A stretch of DNA of 64,000 bases from DASPHG01 sp963748315 (GCA_963748315.1 CAVVIK010000005.1:372001-436000), one strand, 5' to 3'. Positions 17,598 through 28,308 are shown, numbered from the stretch's first letter. Translations and numbers: made by a program. Notes: a model not told the origin generated them from the sequence alone.

Positions 17598-18983
17598 CTA
17601 GCGGGCTAGCGCGAGGCAGACGAAGTCGAGGTCGGTCGAGCCGGCCGACAGCTTGGTCGTCCGTTCGAGCGCCTCGGCCGGCGTCAGCCACTGGCCCTTC
17701 GACGCCGCCTCCTCCGCATCCCAGTTGAAGCGGTAGATGTCGAGGCCGCGCGCCATGTCGTTGCCGTAGACGTAGAACGGCTCGCCGCGCTTGATCGAGG
17801 TGGTCTTCGCCGACCACGAGTCGGCGTCCTCGAGCTGGTAGTAGCCGATCTGCTTCATGCCGCCGGCCGGGTTGTTCTCACCCAGGCTGATGCTCGCCAG
17901 GTCGGAGAAGTCCACGACCCGGACGCCGCCCGTGTAATAGGCGATCGTCATCACCTGCGCGTCCTCGTGGAGCTGGAAGACGTGCGCCGTGCAGGTCGCA
18001 AGCGGGTCTGCTTCGGCACCGACGTCGTCGATGTTCCAGTAGCCGACCTTCTCCGGGTTCTCGACCTTGTCGCCCGTGATGTCGTAGACGTGCACGCCGC
18101 CGCTCGGGCAGACCGGGCCGCCCGCGGCACCGGCGACCTCGTCCTCTGCGATCAGGAACTGGCGGTCACCGACGGTGACGTCCTCCATCTGGTGCCAGAC
18201 GTTGATCGACGGGTCGAGGAAGCTCGTGATGATCTCGGGCGCACCGGGATCGGTCGTGTCGATGATCACGCCCTGCGACAGCGCGGCCGAGTAGGCGCGC
18301 GTCCCGTCGTCCGAGAACGAGATGTCGTGCGACTCGGTGCCGAGGCCCGGCCGTAGCGGCAGCGCCAGCTCGCCAGCCTTGAACGGAGCGCGCGGGTTCG
18401 AGATGTCGAAGTACTCGATCGCGGGCTCGAGTGGACGTGATCAGGTCCGAGTTCGAGTTGTAGAGCCAGTTGCCGCTCGGATGCACGGTCATCGTTGTGC
18501 GATCCCTGCTGGAACCTCGATGAACGAGACGGTCTTCGGCGCGCTTGGGCTTGGTCACGTCCACGATGAACGTGCCGTTCTTCCCGCTGCCATCCTCGGC
18601 TTCAGCACCTCGAAACCGAGCGCCGCGGCCTCCTGGTAGCAAGTCGACGTGCCGTCGCCGAACGTGTCCGAGGTGTAGGTCGCAAAGACGCGCCCGCGCT
18701 CGTCCTTCTGCCGGAAGATCTGGACGTCGCCCTGGGTGATGCCGCAGTCGTAGACGCCGACGAGCTTCGCGTTCGCCGGCTTCGTGACGTCGACGATCTG
18801 CATGCCGTTGCGGTACGAGCCGAACAGGCCGTACTGCTTGCCGCCGATCTTCGTGAACTCCTGGTCGGTGCCGAAGTTCGGGATGTCGCCGTTGCGCGCC
18901 TCGTACGGGATGTTCTTCACGTACGACATGTTCGGGCTGTGCTCGCCCGGTGGTTCCTCCTGCGCGACCGCGGATGCGGGCAC
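17598..18983 (-). CDS. Secreted LVIVD-repeat (beta-propeller-like) protein, multiply frameshifted
   Basis: Fragments in three frames join into one protein with repeated strands of the LVIVD type: GMQIVDVTKPANAKLVGVYD, GTFIVDVTKPK, GVIIDTTDPGAPEIITSF and GVRVVDFSDLA. Such repeats form extracellular propellers of unknown function. Breaks lie near 18600, 18535, 18500 and 18428. The 18600 break lacks a base, unlike the +1 events elsewhere. A signal peptide seems to lie just upstream (about 18985-19040) in another frame. Either error-ridden sequence or a decaying gene; the clustering makes decay possible here. Confidence 0.6.
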
Positions 18984-19118
18984 GAAGAGAGCAGGCAGCG
19001 GCTACGAGCAGGCTAAGACGGACGGCGAAAAATCACGGCACCCCCCAGTGCAGTTCCCCTGAATGGTCAGCAATGTATCCCATTGCAAGGACAGGGGCGC
19101 TGCCACGTTGCTAATTGC

Positions 19119-20882
19119 ATGAGCCGGCTCTCTCGGCGGGATGTTCTGAAGGCAGGCGCGGCGGGTGCGGCGCTCGCGGTCACGCCTGCATGGGCGAACG
19201 CGATCCCCAGGCGGGCGAGACGCGGCATGCGCGTGGCCGTCCTCGGCGGCGGCATGGCCGGGCTCGCGGCCGCGCACGAGCTGGTCGAGCGCGGCTTCCG
19301 GGTGGACGTCTACGAGCGCAAGGCGCTCGGAGGCAAGGCGCGCAGCATCCCGGTCGCCGGCACCGCCGCGGGCGGGCGCAAGCGGCTGCCGGGCGAGCAC
19401 GGCTTCCGCTTCTTCCCCGGCTTCTACCACCACGTGCCGGACTCGATGCGGCGGATCCCGTTCAAGGGCAACGAGAACGGCGTCTGGGACAACCTGATCG
19501 ACGCGCCCGAGACGAAGTCGCCGCGCACGGAGGGACGCGCCGACGGCACGGTCTTCGGGATCGCGCCGGACCCGAACGAGGCCAGGACGCCCGACGGGAT
19601 GCGGCGGCTGCTGCTCGACGCGTTCCACGAGGACTCCCTTCCGCCGCACGAGCTCGCCTACTTCGTGGAGCGGGTCATGGTCTTCGTCACGTCGTGCGAC
19701 GAGCGCCGCTTCGGCGAGTGGGAGTACGTGAGCTGGTGGGACTTCATCAAGGCCGAGGACAAGTCCGACGAGTACAAGAAGGTGCTCGCGCGCGGCCTGA
19801 CACGCGCGGTCGTCGCAGCGAAGGAGCGCAAGGCGAGCACGCGGACGATCGGGAACATGGGCGAGGCGTTCGTCTACAACTTCCAGGGCCGCGGCAACGA
19901 CGGCGCTCCCGACCGCGTGTTGAACGCGCCGACCAACGAGGCCTGGATCAAGCCGTGGGTGAAGCTGCTGCGGTCGCAGGGCGTGCGCTTCCACGTAGGC
20001 CAGAGGGTCGAGGCGCTGCGCATGCGGGGCGGCGAGGTCGAGTCAGCGCGGGCGCGTCGACCGGCGCGGCCGCCGCCGCACGATCGAGGCGGACTGGTTC
20101 GTCAGCGCGATGCCGGCGGAGCGGGCGCGGCGGCTGTGGTCACCGGCGGTGCTCCGCAAGGACGAGTCGCTCGAGCTCATGGACGAGCTGTACGTCGACT
20201 GGATGAACGGGATCCAGTACTACCTCAACAAGCCGTTCCACGTCGTCCGCGGCCACCTCACGTTCATCGACGCGCCCTGGGCCGTGACCGCGCTCACCCA
20301 GGCCCAGTTCTGGGCGGACCGCGACTTCCAGCGCGACTACGGCAACGGCCGGCAGGTCGACTCGTTCTCGGTCGACATCTCCGACTGGGACACGCCCGGG
20401 ATCGTCTACGGCAAGCCGGCGAAGGAGTGCAAGCCGAAGCAGGTCGCGAAGGAGGTCTTCGAGCAGATCAAGCTCCACCTGAACGACAACGGCGAGGACA
20501 TCCTCACCGACGACATGGTCGACTCGTGGCACCTCGACCCGGCGATCAAGTGGCATCGCGCGGCGCGGGCGGAACTCGAACGACGAGCCGCTGCTCGTGA
20601 ACACGGTCGGCACGTGGGAGAAGCGCCCCACGGCGAAGACCGAGATCCCGAACCTGTTCCTGTCGGGCGACTACGTCCAGACGGACGTCGACCTGGCGAC
20701 GATGGAGGGCGCGAACGAGTCGGGGCGCGCCGCGGTCAACGCCCTGCTCGAGGCCTCCGGCTCGAAGGCCGAGCCCGGTGCCGATGTACAAGCTCTACGA
20801 CCCGCCGGAGTTCGAGGCCGCGAAGGCCGCCGACCGCGAGCTCTACGCGCAGGGCCAGCCGAACGCGCTCGACAAGGGCTAG
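19119..20882 (+). CDS. Tat-exported FAD-dependent oxidoreductase, carotenoid-desaturase-like (frameshifted)
   Basis: The N-terminus is a twin-arginine signal (MSRLSRRDVLKAGAAGAALA), then an FAD-binding fold (RVAVLGGGMAGLAAAHEL). The last part (IPNLFLSGDYVQTDVDLATM) is the FAD-closing motif of the amine oxidase/phytoene desaturase superfamily. Breaks near 20055, 20565 and 20776 each look like one extra base in a run of G or C. Removing them gives an intact 586-residue protein. ATG 19119 places RR correctly. The substrate is unknown; it probably acts outside the membrane. Divergent from the LVIVD gene. Confidence 0.72.
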
Positions 20883-20886
20883 CACT

Positions 20887-20905
20887 AGAGGGGGTCAGAC
20901 CCTCT
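20887..20905. terminator. Hairpin with GGGTCAGACCC core
   Basis: AGAGGG-GGTCAGA-CCCTCT followed by TT, just after the flavoprotein stop. It also covers the thpR stop, so it probably terminates both convergent transcripts. The core GGGTCAGACCC recurs as GGGTCTGACCC in the intergenic hairpin at 35723-35741. Confidence 0.6.
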
Positions 20906-21465
20906 TTAAAAGACTCGCGAGCGCGTCGTACTTCGCGCCCTGCGGGCGCAGCGTCGAGCGGTAGAGCGTGAGCTGCGGCGCCCTGAACGGCTCGAGCGGC
21001 GGCGGGTCGGCGTGGCAGCGGGTCGGCGCGCAGGTTGCGCTTGACGCGTGCGAGCGTCACGTGCGGCCAGAACGGGCGCTTCTCCGGCTTGTAGAAGCGC
21101 CCCGCCTCGAGCGCGTCGGATACGGCCTGCTGGAGCCGTGCGCAGGCGCCGTCCGGATCGTCCAGGTCGAGCGCGAAGAGGCGCGGGCGCCGCGGCGGGA
21201 TTGGCATGACCTCCCCGGCGGTCAGCAGCGGCGCGTCACCGGCCGCCGAGGTCATGGCCTCGGCTATCGCTCCCGCCTCCTGCTCGGCGCGATAGCCGAG
21301 GAAGGCCAGCGTAACGTGGAGCGCCTCCTCCGCGACGGGCCGTAGGTCGTCGCGCCCCGCGACCAGCTCGTCGCGCCAAGCCGCAAGCCGCGCGCGCACG
21401 TCGTCGGGCAGGTCGAGCGCCACGAAGAGCCGCGCGCGCGGCGAGCCGAGGCGCTGCTTGGTCAG
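20895..21465 (-). CDS. thpR: RNA 2',3'-cyclic phosphodiesterase (2'-5' RNA ligase family), frameshifted, probable CTG start
   Basis: Two-histidine phosphoesterase with both HxT motifs, HVTLAFLG and HVTLARVKR. The frame breaks near 21018-21035. Removing one extra C lets ADPPPLEPFRAPQLTLYRS and a C-terminal ALASLLKRV follow, giving 189 residues. The start is probably CTG 21465 inside CTGA overlapping the cinA stop (LTKQRLGSPRARLFVALDLP). The next in-frame GTG would cut the first beta-strand. The cinA-thpR order is common in actinobacteria. Confidence 0.82.
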
Positions 21466-22754
21466 ACCGGGAGCTCCTCGCCGCTCAGGAGCCGGCGCAG
21501 CATGTGCATCGCGACCGTCGTCGCGCGATCGCGGATCTCGTTGCGGTCGCCGGGCAGGCGAATGTCGCGCGCCATCTTCTGGCCGTCGTCGCTCTTGACG
21601 CACCAGCAGACGTATCCCACCGGCTTCTCCTCCGTCCCGCCGTCGGGCCCCGCGATGCCGGTGATCCCGACGCCGAACTGCGCTTCGAAGCGTTCTATCG
21701 CGCCGTCGGCCAGGGCTTCCGCCACCTCCGGCGAGACAGCGCCGTACTCCTCGATCAACCCGGGATCGATGCCGAGGAGGTGGGTCTTCGCCTCGTTCGA
21801 GTAGGCGACGACCCCGCCCTGAACGCATCCGGACGATCCCGGCCTCGACGTGAGCCGAGCGGTCATAAGCCCTCCGGTGCACGACTCGCCGACCGCGATC
21901 TGCTTGTCGCCGAGCAGCGCCGCGACCTGGTCGTCGACCGTCTTGCCGTCGGTCGAGTAGAGGTACTGCCCGTGGCGTTCGCGGATCACGGCCTCGAGCG
22001 CCTCGTAGGCCGGCGCCGTCGCCGGCTCGTGGCGGATGACGACCTCGAGCTCCGCACGCCGGAGGCACGTCGTGATCTCGAGTGCTTCGAGCCCCTCGAC
22101 GCGGCCCTCGGCGACGCGCAGCGTCTCGGCGATCTCTGACTCGGGGATGCCGAACAGCCGCAGCATCCGCTGCTCGTACTCCGTCCGGCCCGCCGTGGCC
22201 GCCGCGAACTCCTCACTGTCGACCGCAGTCGGCCACATCGCGTGCAGTTCGCGCGGCGGCCCCGGGAGGACGACCACCGTCGGCCCCTCGCGGCCTTCCG
22301 CGGGTGGGACTACGAGGCCCGGCGCGGTCCCCGCCGGGTCAATCACGAACGACCCCTCGGGAATGACGGCCTGCTTCCGGTTGGCCTCCCGAACCGCATC
22401 GAAGTCCAGGTTGCGCCAGCGCTTCATGAGCGGCCTGAGAATGTCGGCGATTCGCTGCTCGAGCTCCTCGTCGAGCACCATCTCGCGCCCCTGAAAGCCG
22501 CCCACGACCTCCGCGGTGAGGTCATCGGCCGTTGGGCCGAGCCCACCGCTGGTGATGATCAGGTCGACGCCCTGCTCGGCCATGAACCGCAGGCTCGCCT
22601 CCATGTCGGCCGGCCGGTCGCCCACGATCGCGATGTGGGCCAGCTCGATCCCGAGCTCGAGGAGCCGGTCGGCGAGCCACGGCCCGTTGCGGTCCTGCAC
22701 CCTCCCGCTGAGGACCTCGGTGCCGGTTACGACTATCCCCGCGCGGGCGCTCAC
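21462..22754 (-). CDS. cinA: CinA family competence/damage-inducible protein
   Basis: The N-terminal molybdopterin-binding-like (COG1058) domain has GIVVTGTEVLSGRVQD and TSGGLGPTADDLT. The C-terminal CinA domain, an NMN deamidase in characterised members, has AVGESCTGGLMTARLT and GITGIAGPDGGTEEKPVG. At 430 residues the length is normal. GTG 22754 overlaps the stop of the RodZ-like gene as GTGA. Confidence 0.93.
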   Translation of the reverse strand: MSARAGIVVTGTEVLSGRVQDRNGPWLADRLLELGIELAHIAIVGDRPADMEASLRFMAEQGVDLIITSGGLGPTADDLTAEVVGGFQGREMVLDEELEQRIADILRPLMKRWRNLDFDAVREANRKQAVIPEGSFVIDPAGTAPGLVVPPAEGREGPTVVVLPGPPRELHAMWPTAVDSEEFAAATAGRTEYEQRMLRLFGIPESEIAETLRVAEGRVEGLEALEITTCLRRAELEVVIRHEPATAPAYEALEAVIRERHGQYLYSTDGKTVDDQVAALLGDKQIAVGESCTGGLMTARLTSRPGSSGCVQGGVVAYSNEAKTHLLGIDPGLIEEYGAVSPEVAEALADGAIERFEAQFGVGITGIAGPDGGTEEKPVGYVCWCVKSDDGQKMARDIRLPGDRNEIRDRATTVAMHMLRRLLSGEELPV

Positions 22755-23497
22755 GCGCAGGGCCGCTCGCCGCTGGGCAGCTCCTCGCGGCTCCCGTTGC
22801 GCGTGAACTCGAAGCCGATCGGCTCGGGGCTGTTCGTGTCGAAAGCGACCGGCTTGCCGTTCACCCGCAGCTCCGCCGAGCGCTTGCCGAGGTTGATCCT
22901 GAGCATGTCGGGCGCCCGGTAGCTCTCGGGCGAGTCGATCGTCCCCTCGAAGACGATCTGCTCGGGCCCGCGGTCGATGCACACGTACGTCGGGAAAGCC
23001 GGGATCACCCGCAGCTCGACGCGCTCGGGCGTCGGAGCCGGCGGCGGCTTGCTCGCCTGCGTCTGCGTCTGGGCCGGCCCCGTGTCGCTCGTCTGCTCCG
23101 GCTCGTCGTCTCCGCTCGTCAGGCCCAGGATGAGCAGGAACACGAGCAGAGCGATGCCCGCCGCCACGATGGCGGCGCCGGGGCCGAACGACGGCGCGGA
23201 CGGCCGTCGGCGGGCCTCCCGCGGCGGCGACGCGATCGGCTGGATCTCGACCGCCTCGGGCTCCTCGTACTTCGCCCGGAACTCCTCCACGAGGAGCTGG
23301 GCGTCGAGCCCCAGCTTCTCGGCATAGGTACGCAGGAAGCTCTTGACGTACGTCGGCCCGGGCAGCAGCCCGAACTCCTCGTTCTCGAGCGCGCGCAGGT
23401 ACTTCGCGCGGATCTTCGTCGACTGCTCGAGCTCCTCGATGTTCACGCGCTGGCGCACGCGCGCCTCGCGCAGGGTCTCGCCTATTCCTGGCACCAC
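22751..23497 (-). CDS. RodZ-like helix-turn-helix membrane protein
   Basis: A cytoplasmic HTH (residues about 4-68: IGETLREARVRQRVNIEELE...STKIRAKYLRALE), a single transmembrane helix (AAIVAAGIALLVFLLILGL), a Pro/Thr/Gln-rich linker and an extracellular C-terminal beta domain. This is the RodZ/DUF4115 layout linked to cell-shape control and often found between ftsK and cinA. 248 residues. Two adjacent GTG codons could start it; AATAAT lies a few bases upstream. Confidence 0.82.
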   Translation of the reverse strand: MVPGIGETLREARVRQRVNIEELEQSTKIRAKYLRALENEEFGLLPGPTYVKSFLRTYAEKLGLDAQLLVEEFRAKYEEPEAVEIQPIASPPREARRRPSAPSFGPGAAIVAAGIALLVFLLILGLTSGDDEPEQTSDTGPAQTQTQASKPPPAPTPERVELRVIPAFPTYVCIDRGPEQIVFEGTIDSPESYRAPDMLRINLGKRSAELRVNGKPVAFDTNSPEPIGFEFTRNGSREELPSGERPCA

Positions 23498-23520
23498 CGG
23501 GGATTATTCGCGATGAGCGG

Positions 23521-25908
23521 CTAAGCGTCAGCGGAAACGCCGGCCGGCTCGTCCAGCGCCTCCAGGATGCGCGGCAGATCGGCCTCGGTGATCAGCACCT
23601 GGCGGGCCTTCGAGCCCTCGTAGCCGGAGATCACGCCGCGGCGCTCCAGCATGTCGATCAGGCGGCCCGCGCGCGTGTAGCCGACCCGCAGCCGGCGCTG
23701 GAGCATCGAGGTGGACGCGCTGCCGAGCTGCACGACGGTCGAGATCGCGTCGGGCAGGAGCTCGTCGTGGTCGGGGTCGAAGTCGCCGCGGTCGCCGTCG
23801 TCGGATTCGCTCTCGACGGCCTCGAGCAGCTCCTCCTGGATCTCGGGCTCGCCCTGCTTGCGCCAGGCGTCCGTGATCTTCTCGATCTCCTCCTCGGTCA
23901 CATACGCGCCCTGGATGCGCGCCGGACGCGAGTCGGTGGCCGGGCGGAAGAGCATGTCGCCCTGGCCGAGGAGCGACTCGGCGCCGCCCTGGTCGAGGAT
24001 CACGCGCGAGTCGATCTGCGACGACACGGCGAACGCGATCCGGGCCGGGACGTTCGCCTTGATCATGCCGGTGATGATGTCGGCGCTCGGACGCTGTGTG
24101 GCGAGCAGCAGGTGGATGCCGACGGCGCGCGACTTCTGCGCGAGCCGGATGATCGAGTCCTCGACCTCGGCCGGGGCGATCATCATCAGGTCGGCGAGCT
24201 CGTCGATCACGCAGAGGATGTACGGGAGCGGCTTCTCGCCGTTCTTCTCGCGCACCTTGTTCAGCTCGACCAGGCTGCGCGTCTTCACCGCGCTCATGAC
24301 CGTGTAGCGCTGCTCCATCTCCCTGATCAGGTTCTGGAGCACATTCGCCGCGATCCGCGGGCTCGTGACGACCGGCGTGATCAGGTGCGGGATCCCCTCG
24401 TAGTGGTTGAGCTCCACCTGCTTCGGGTCCACCAGCACGAGCTTCACGTCGTTGGGGGTCGCGCGCAGGAGGATCGAGGTGAGCATCGCGTTGACGCAGC
24501 CGGACTTGCCCGAGCCGGTCGTGCCGGCCACGAGCACGTGCGGCTGCTTCGCGAGGTCGGTTCCGATCGCCTTGCCGGCGATGTCCTTGCCGAGCCAGAC
24601 CGTGAGCGGCGACCAGCCTGCGGGCGAGTCCTGGAAGACGTCGCCGAGGTGGACGATGCGGCGGACCGCGTTCGGCACCTCGACCCCGACGGCGGTCTTG
24701 CCCGGAATCGGGGCGAGGATCCGGATCTCCGACGCGGCGAGCGCGTACGCGATGTCGTCCTTCAGGTTCGCGACCTTCGACATCTTGATCCCGGGTGCGA
24801 GCTTCAGCTCGTAGCGCGTGACGTGCGGCCCGGCGACCGTGCCGACGATCCGCGCCTCGACGCCGAAGTGGCCGAGCGCCTCGATCAGCTGCTGGCCGAC
24901 CTTCTCGTCGCCCTTCGCGGGAGCCTTCGGCGCGCCGTTTCCGCGCTTGAGGTGGCGGGCGGGCGGGACGTCGTACGTGTTGTCGTCAGCCTCGGTGACG
25001 TTCGAGCGCACATTGCCCTGCGGGGTCAGCTCGACCGGCTCTTTGGGCGGCGGCGGAGCGGCGTGCACGATGAACTCGTCGTCCTCCTCGCCGTCCTCGG
25101 TGTCGATCGCCTGGCCCTCGACGACCTCCGGGATCTCGTCATCCCACTGCTCCTCGATCGGCGACGGCGCCTCGACGTGCGTCGCGCGGACGACGGGCTC
25201 GACATCGGCCGGCTCGGGCGGCTCCGCGGGCTCGGGCTGCGAGTTGATGCGCGCGAACTCGACCGTCGAGCGCTTAACGCGCCGGGTCGTGCTGACCACG
25301 CTCTCGTGAGTCGCGCGGATCACGCCGGCGATCGACGCCCCGGTCAGGAGCATGAACCCGGCGACGAACAGGAAGACGAAGATGATGTGCGCGCCGATCT
25401 CCTGGAAGAGGGTGCGCGCGATCCAGAAGAGCCCCTCCCCGACCGCACCGCCGTGGTGGCGGAACCAGGTCGGTGTCTCGAAGGCCGCGTCGCGCGGCGG
25501 ATCATCCGGGCCGAGGCCGAACGTGCCGGCCGCCAGGCCAAGCATCAGCGCGGCCAGCAACATCAGGCCACCGGCCTTGAACGGCCGCAGGCTGGGCAGG
25601 ATCGGGCCGACTACGAGCATGGCCCCAGCGGCGAACAGCGCGATCGGAACCAGATAGCCGACCCCGCCGAAGAGCCAGACGAACCCGTCCGCGAACGCCT
25701 CCCCCACCTTGCCGCCGTCCCAGCCGGCGTAGAAGACGAGGGCGAAGAAGACGGCCATCGCCACGAGGCCGAGGCCGAGGACGTCCTTCTCGTTCTGCTC
25801 GAGCACGGGCAGCCGGGGGCGCGACAGGCCGAAATAGCCTCCGCGCGCGCGTGAGCGACCCCTTGCGGGCTTGCGGCGCGCGGGCTGCTTCCGGCGGCGG
25901 CTGGCCAT
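23521..25908 (-). CDS. ftsK: DNA translocase FtsK/SpoIIIE
   Basis: Membrane-anchored hexameric motor that moves chromosomes through the closing septum. ATG 25908 starts a basic N-terminus (ASRRRKQPARRK), then four transmembrane helices before about residue 180 and an acidic Pro-rich linker. The motor has Walker A AGTTGSGKSGCVN and Walker B ILCVIDELADLMM. The C-terminal gamma winged helix (STSMLQRRLRVGYTRAGRL) reads KOPS-like DNA sequences. 795 residues. The reading frame continues far upstream, but no earlier start is credible. Confidence 0.95.
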   Translation of the reverse strand: MASRRRKQPARRKPARGRSRARGGYFGLSRPRLPVLEQNEKDVLGLGLVAMAVFFALVFYAGWDGGKVGEAFADGFVWLFGGVGYLVPIALFAAGAMLVVGPILPSLRPFKAGGLMLLAALMLGLAAGTFGLGPDDPPRDAAFETPTWFRHHGGAVGEGLFWIARTLFQEIGAHIIFVFLFVAGFMLLTGASIAGVIRATHESVVSTTRRVKRSTVEFARINSQPEPAEPPEPADVEPVVRATHVEAPSPIEEQWDDEIPEVVEGQAIDTEDGEEDDEFIVHAAPPPPKEPVELTPQGNVRSNVTEADDNTYDVPPARHLKRGNGAPKAPAKGDEKVGQQLIEALGHFGVEARIVGTVAGPHVTRYELKLAPGIKMSKVANLKDDIAYALAASEIRILAPIPGKTAVGVEVPNAVRRIVHLGDVFQDSPAGWSPLTVWLGKDIAGKAIGTDLAKQPHVLVAGTTGSGKSGCVNAMLTSILLRATPNDVKLVLVDPKQVELNHYEGIPHLITPVVTSPRIAANVLQNLIREMEQRYTVMSAVKTRSLVELNKVREKNGEKPLPYILCVIDELADLMMIAPAEVEDSIIRLAQKSRAVGIHLLLATQRPSADIITGMIKANVPARIAFAVSSQIDSRVILDQGGAESLLGQGDMLFRPATDSRPARIQGAYVTEEEIEKITDAWRKQGEPEIQEELLEAVESESDDGDRGDFDPDHDELLPDAISTVVQLGSASTSMLQRRLRVGYTRAGRLIDMLERRGVISGYEGSKARQVLITEADLPRILEALDEPAGVSADA

Positions 25909-25981
25909 CGAAAGGGCATTCGACGCCGCGCGGCAAGCCCCTTTGCGCTCCGTCCGGGCCGACGCGGACCATCGCCCGCCC

Positions 25982-27605
25982 GTGAGAACGCTCGCCGAGA
26001 TGGAGTTCATCGCCGTCGATACCGAGACGAACGGGCGCATGGGCGATCTCTGCGAGGTCACCGAGGTGGGCTGCGTGCTGGTCGGGGGCGGCGAGCTGCA
26101 CGAGGAGTGGTCGTCGCTCGTGCGCGTCGAGCGGCCCCTGTCGCGCGGTATCCAGCGCTTCACCGGCATCACCCAGGCGATGGTTGACGACGCGCCGCCG
26201 CCCGCGGACGTCCTGCCACTCGTCGCCGAGCGGCTCAGGCGACGGGTCCTCGTCGCCCACAACGCCTCGTTCGACCGCCGGGTCCTGAAGCAGGCGTTCG
26301 AGTGCGCCGGGATCGACTGGCCCGACCCGCCGGTGCTGTGCACGGTCGCTATGGGCCGCCGCTTCGCGCCGCTCGCGCGGCAGCGCAAGCTGGCGTTGCT
26401 GGCCGAGTCGCTCGGCATCGAGGTCGACGAGACGCACCGGGCGCTGCCCGACGCGATCACGTGCGCGCGCATCTTCTGCGCGCTGTTCCCGAAGCTGTGC
26501 GCGAATGCTGCGTCGCTGTCGGACGCGCTGCGGCTGCTCGGCCCGCGCCGGCGTCCCACCGCGAAGGCGCCGCCGAAGATCCCGCGCGATCAGCGCCCGG
26601 ACCTCTCAAAGCTCCCCGACGACCCCGGCGTGTACGTGTTCCGCAACGAGGCCGGCCAGCCGCTGTACGTCGGCAAGTCGGTGGCGGTGAAGTCGCGCGC
26701 CCGCGCCCACTTCTGCCAGCCCGGCGAGTGGACGGGCCAGGCGGAGGTCGTCGACTACATCCCGACCAACTCGGAGCTCGGCGCGCTCGTGCTCGAGAAC
26801 CGGCTGATCAAGAAATGGAAGCCGACCGGCAACCGCGCGCTCAAGCGGACCGACCGCTGGGCCTATCTCGTCTGCCGGCTCGACATTCCGTACCCGGTGC
26901 TCGAGGTCGCCCCCGAGCCCGCGGCGGGCCGCGCGGTCAACATCGGCCCTGTCAAGGGCCGCCAGGCGTGCCAGGACCTGGCCGACCAGGTCACGTCGCT
27001 GTTCCAGCTCCGCCACTGCGGCCGCAAGCTCGTCGATCCGCGAGCACCCGTCGCTCTACGGGCAGATGGGCCGCTGCGTCTCCCCCTGCCTCGGCGACCT
27101 CGACCCGAACGCCTACCGCCGCCGGCTCGACGAGGCGCTCGGCCTGTTCGACGGCCCGGACGGCCCTGAGCGGCTGCTGGCGAAGCTCGACGAGGAGATG
27201 GAGCGCGCCTCCGCCGAGCAGCACTACGAGCGCGCCGCCGTGCTGCGCGACCGGCGCGAGCGGATCGGCGAGCTGCTCTCGCGCCTGGGCGGCCTCGTAC
27301 GCGCGGTGCACTCCGGCACGCGCGCCGTGCTGGCGAAGCATCCGGTCAAGCCGGAATGGGACCTCTTCTGGATCGCGGGCGGGCGCGTGGCCGAATGGGG
27401 CGCGCTGAGAGATCAGCTGCCGGCGCTCGAGACCGAGGCCGAGCGGCTGGCGTCCTCACCCGCGAACCCGCCGGTGGTCAAGCCCGACGAGATCCACGAG
27501 GTCCACATCATCTCGTCCTGGCTCGCGGGCGACGAGGCATGGGAGTGCGAGCTCGAGCCGGGCGCGGACGTCGCGGGCTGGGTCGAGCAGATCGTCGCTG
27601 CCTGA
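25982..27605 (+). CDS. DEDDh exonuclease fused to GIY-YIG (UvrC-like) nuclease, frameshifted
   Basis: The N-terminal DEDDh 3'-5' exonuclease (DNA polymerase III epsilon type) has AVDTETNG, AHNASFDRRVL and ETHRALPDA. A UvrC-like GIY-YIG domain follows (DPGVYVFRNEAGQPLYVGKS, with the catalytic Glu in LVLENRLIK), then a four-cysteine segment and a UVR motif (EQHYERAAVLRDRRERI). The UvrC RNase H half is absent. A frame break near 27033-27045 is repaired by removing one C, giving 540 residues. Relatives form a known actinobacterial DNA-repair-like family whose function is not established. Confidence 0.82.
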
Positions 27606-27624
27606 GCGCTGCCTACCCCCTGCC

Positions 27625-27630
27625 TACCAT
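27625..27630 (+). promoter_or_regulatory. Putative -10 of the two-component operon
   Basis: TACCAT, whose last T is exactly seven bases before the A of the response-regulator ATG (27637). There is no Shine-Dalgarno sequence, so a leaderless transcript is likely. Confidence 0.5.
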
Positions 27631-27636
27631 TCCCCC

Positions 27637-28308
27637 ATGGCGCGGGTGCTCATCGTCGAGGACGACGCCGCTATCGGGCAGGTCCTCCAGCGCTCCCTGC
27701 AGCTCGAGGGCTATGAGGTCGCCCTCGCCCCCGACGGCGTGAGCGCGCTCGAGCAGGCGTACGACTTCGAACCCGACGCCGTCATCCTCGACCTCGGTCT
27801 ACCGCGCCTCGACGGAATCGACGTCGCCAAGCGAATCCGCAAGGACTCGGAGATCCCGATCCTGATGCTGACGGCGCGCGAGGGGATCGAGTCCCGCGTC
27901 GAAGGCCTGGACGCCGGCGCCGACGACTACCTCGTTAAGCCGTTCGAGCGCCAGGAGCTGCTCGCGCGCGTGCGCGCGATGCTGCGGCGTACTCCCCCGC
28001 GCGGGGCGGAGTGGCTGTCGGTCTCCGACCTGCGGCTCAATCCGGCGCAGCACCAGGTCTTCCGCGGCGACCGCGAGGTCGACCTGACGCACCGCGAGTT
28101 CGAGCTGCTCGAGTACCTGATGCGCAACGAGCGGCTCGTCGTATCGCGCGACATGCTGCTCGAGGACGTGTGGGGCTACGTCACACCGGGCGAGACGAAC
28201 ACCGTGGATGTTTTCGTGTCGAATCTCCGCCGCAAGCTCGAGCGCGCCGGCGAGGCGCGCCTCCTCCACACGGTCCGCGGCGCCGGCTACGTCCTGAGGG
28301 CACCATGA
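27637..28308 (+). CDS. OmpR/PhoB-family response regulator
   Basis: A 223-residue regulator. The receiver domain has acidic residues in VEDD, the phospho-acceptor Asp52 in VILDLGLPRLDG, and the conserved Lys in DYLVKPF. The C-terminal winged-helix DNA-binding domain includes THREFELLEYLMRNE and the TVDVFVSNLRRKLE recognition region. The histidine kinase follows with an ATGA overlap, so they are a cognate pair. The signal is unknown. Confidence 0.92.
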   Translation: MARVLIVEDDAAIGQVLQRSLQLEGYEVALAPDGVSALEQAYDFEPDAVILDLGLPRLDGIDVAKRIRKDSEIPILMLTAREGIESRVEGLDAGADDYLVKPFERQELLARVRAMLRRTPPRGAEWLSVSDLRLNPAQHQVFRGDREVDLTHREFELLEYLMRNERLVVSRDMLLEDVWGYVTPGETNTVDVFVSNLRRKLERAGEARLLHTVRGAGYVLRAP

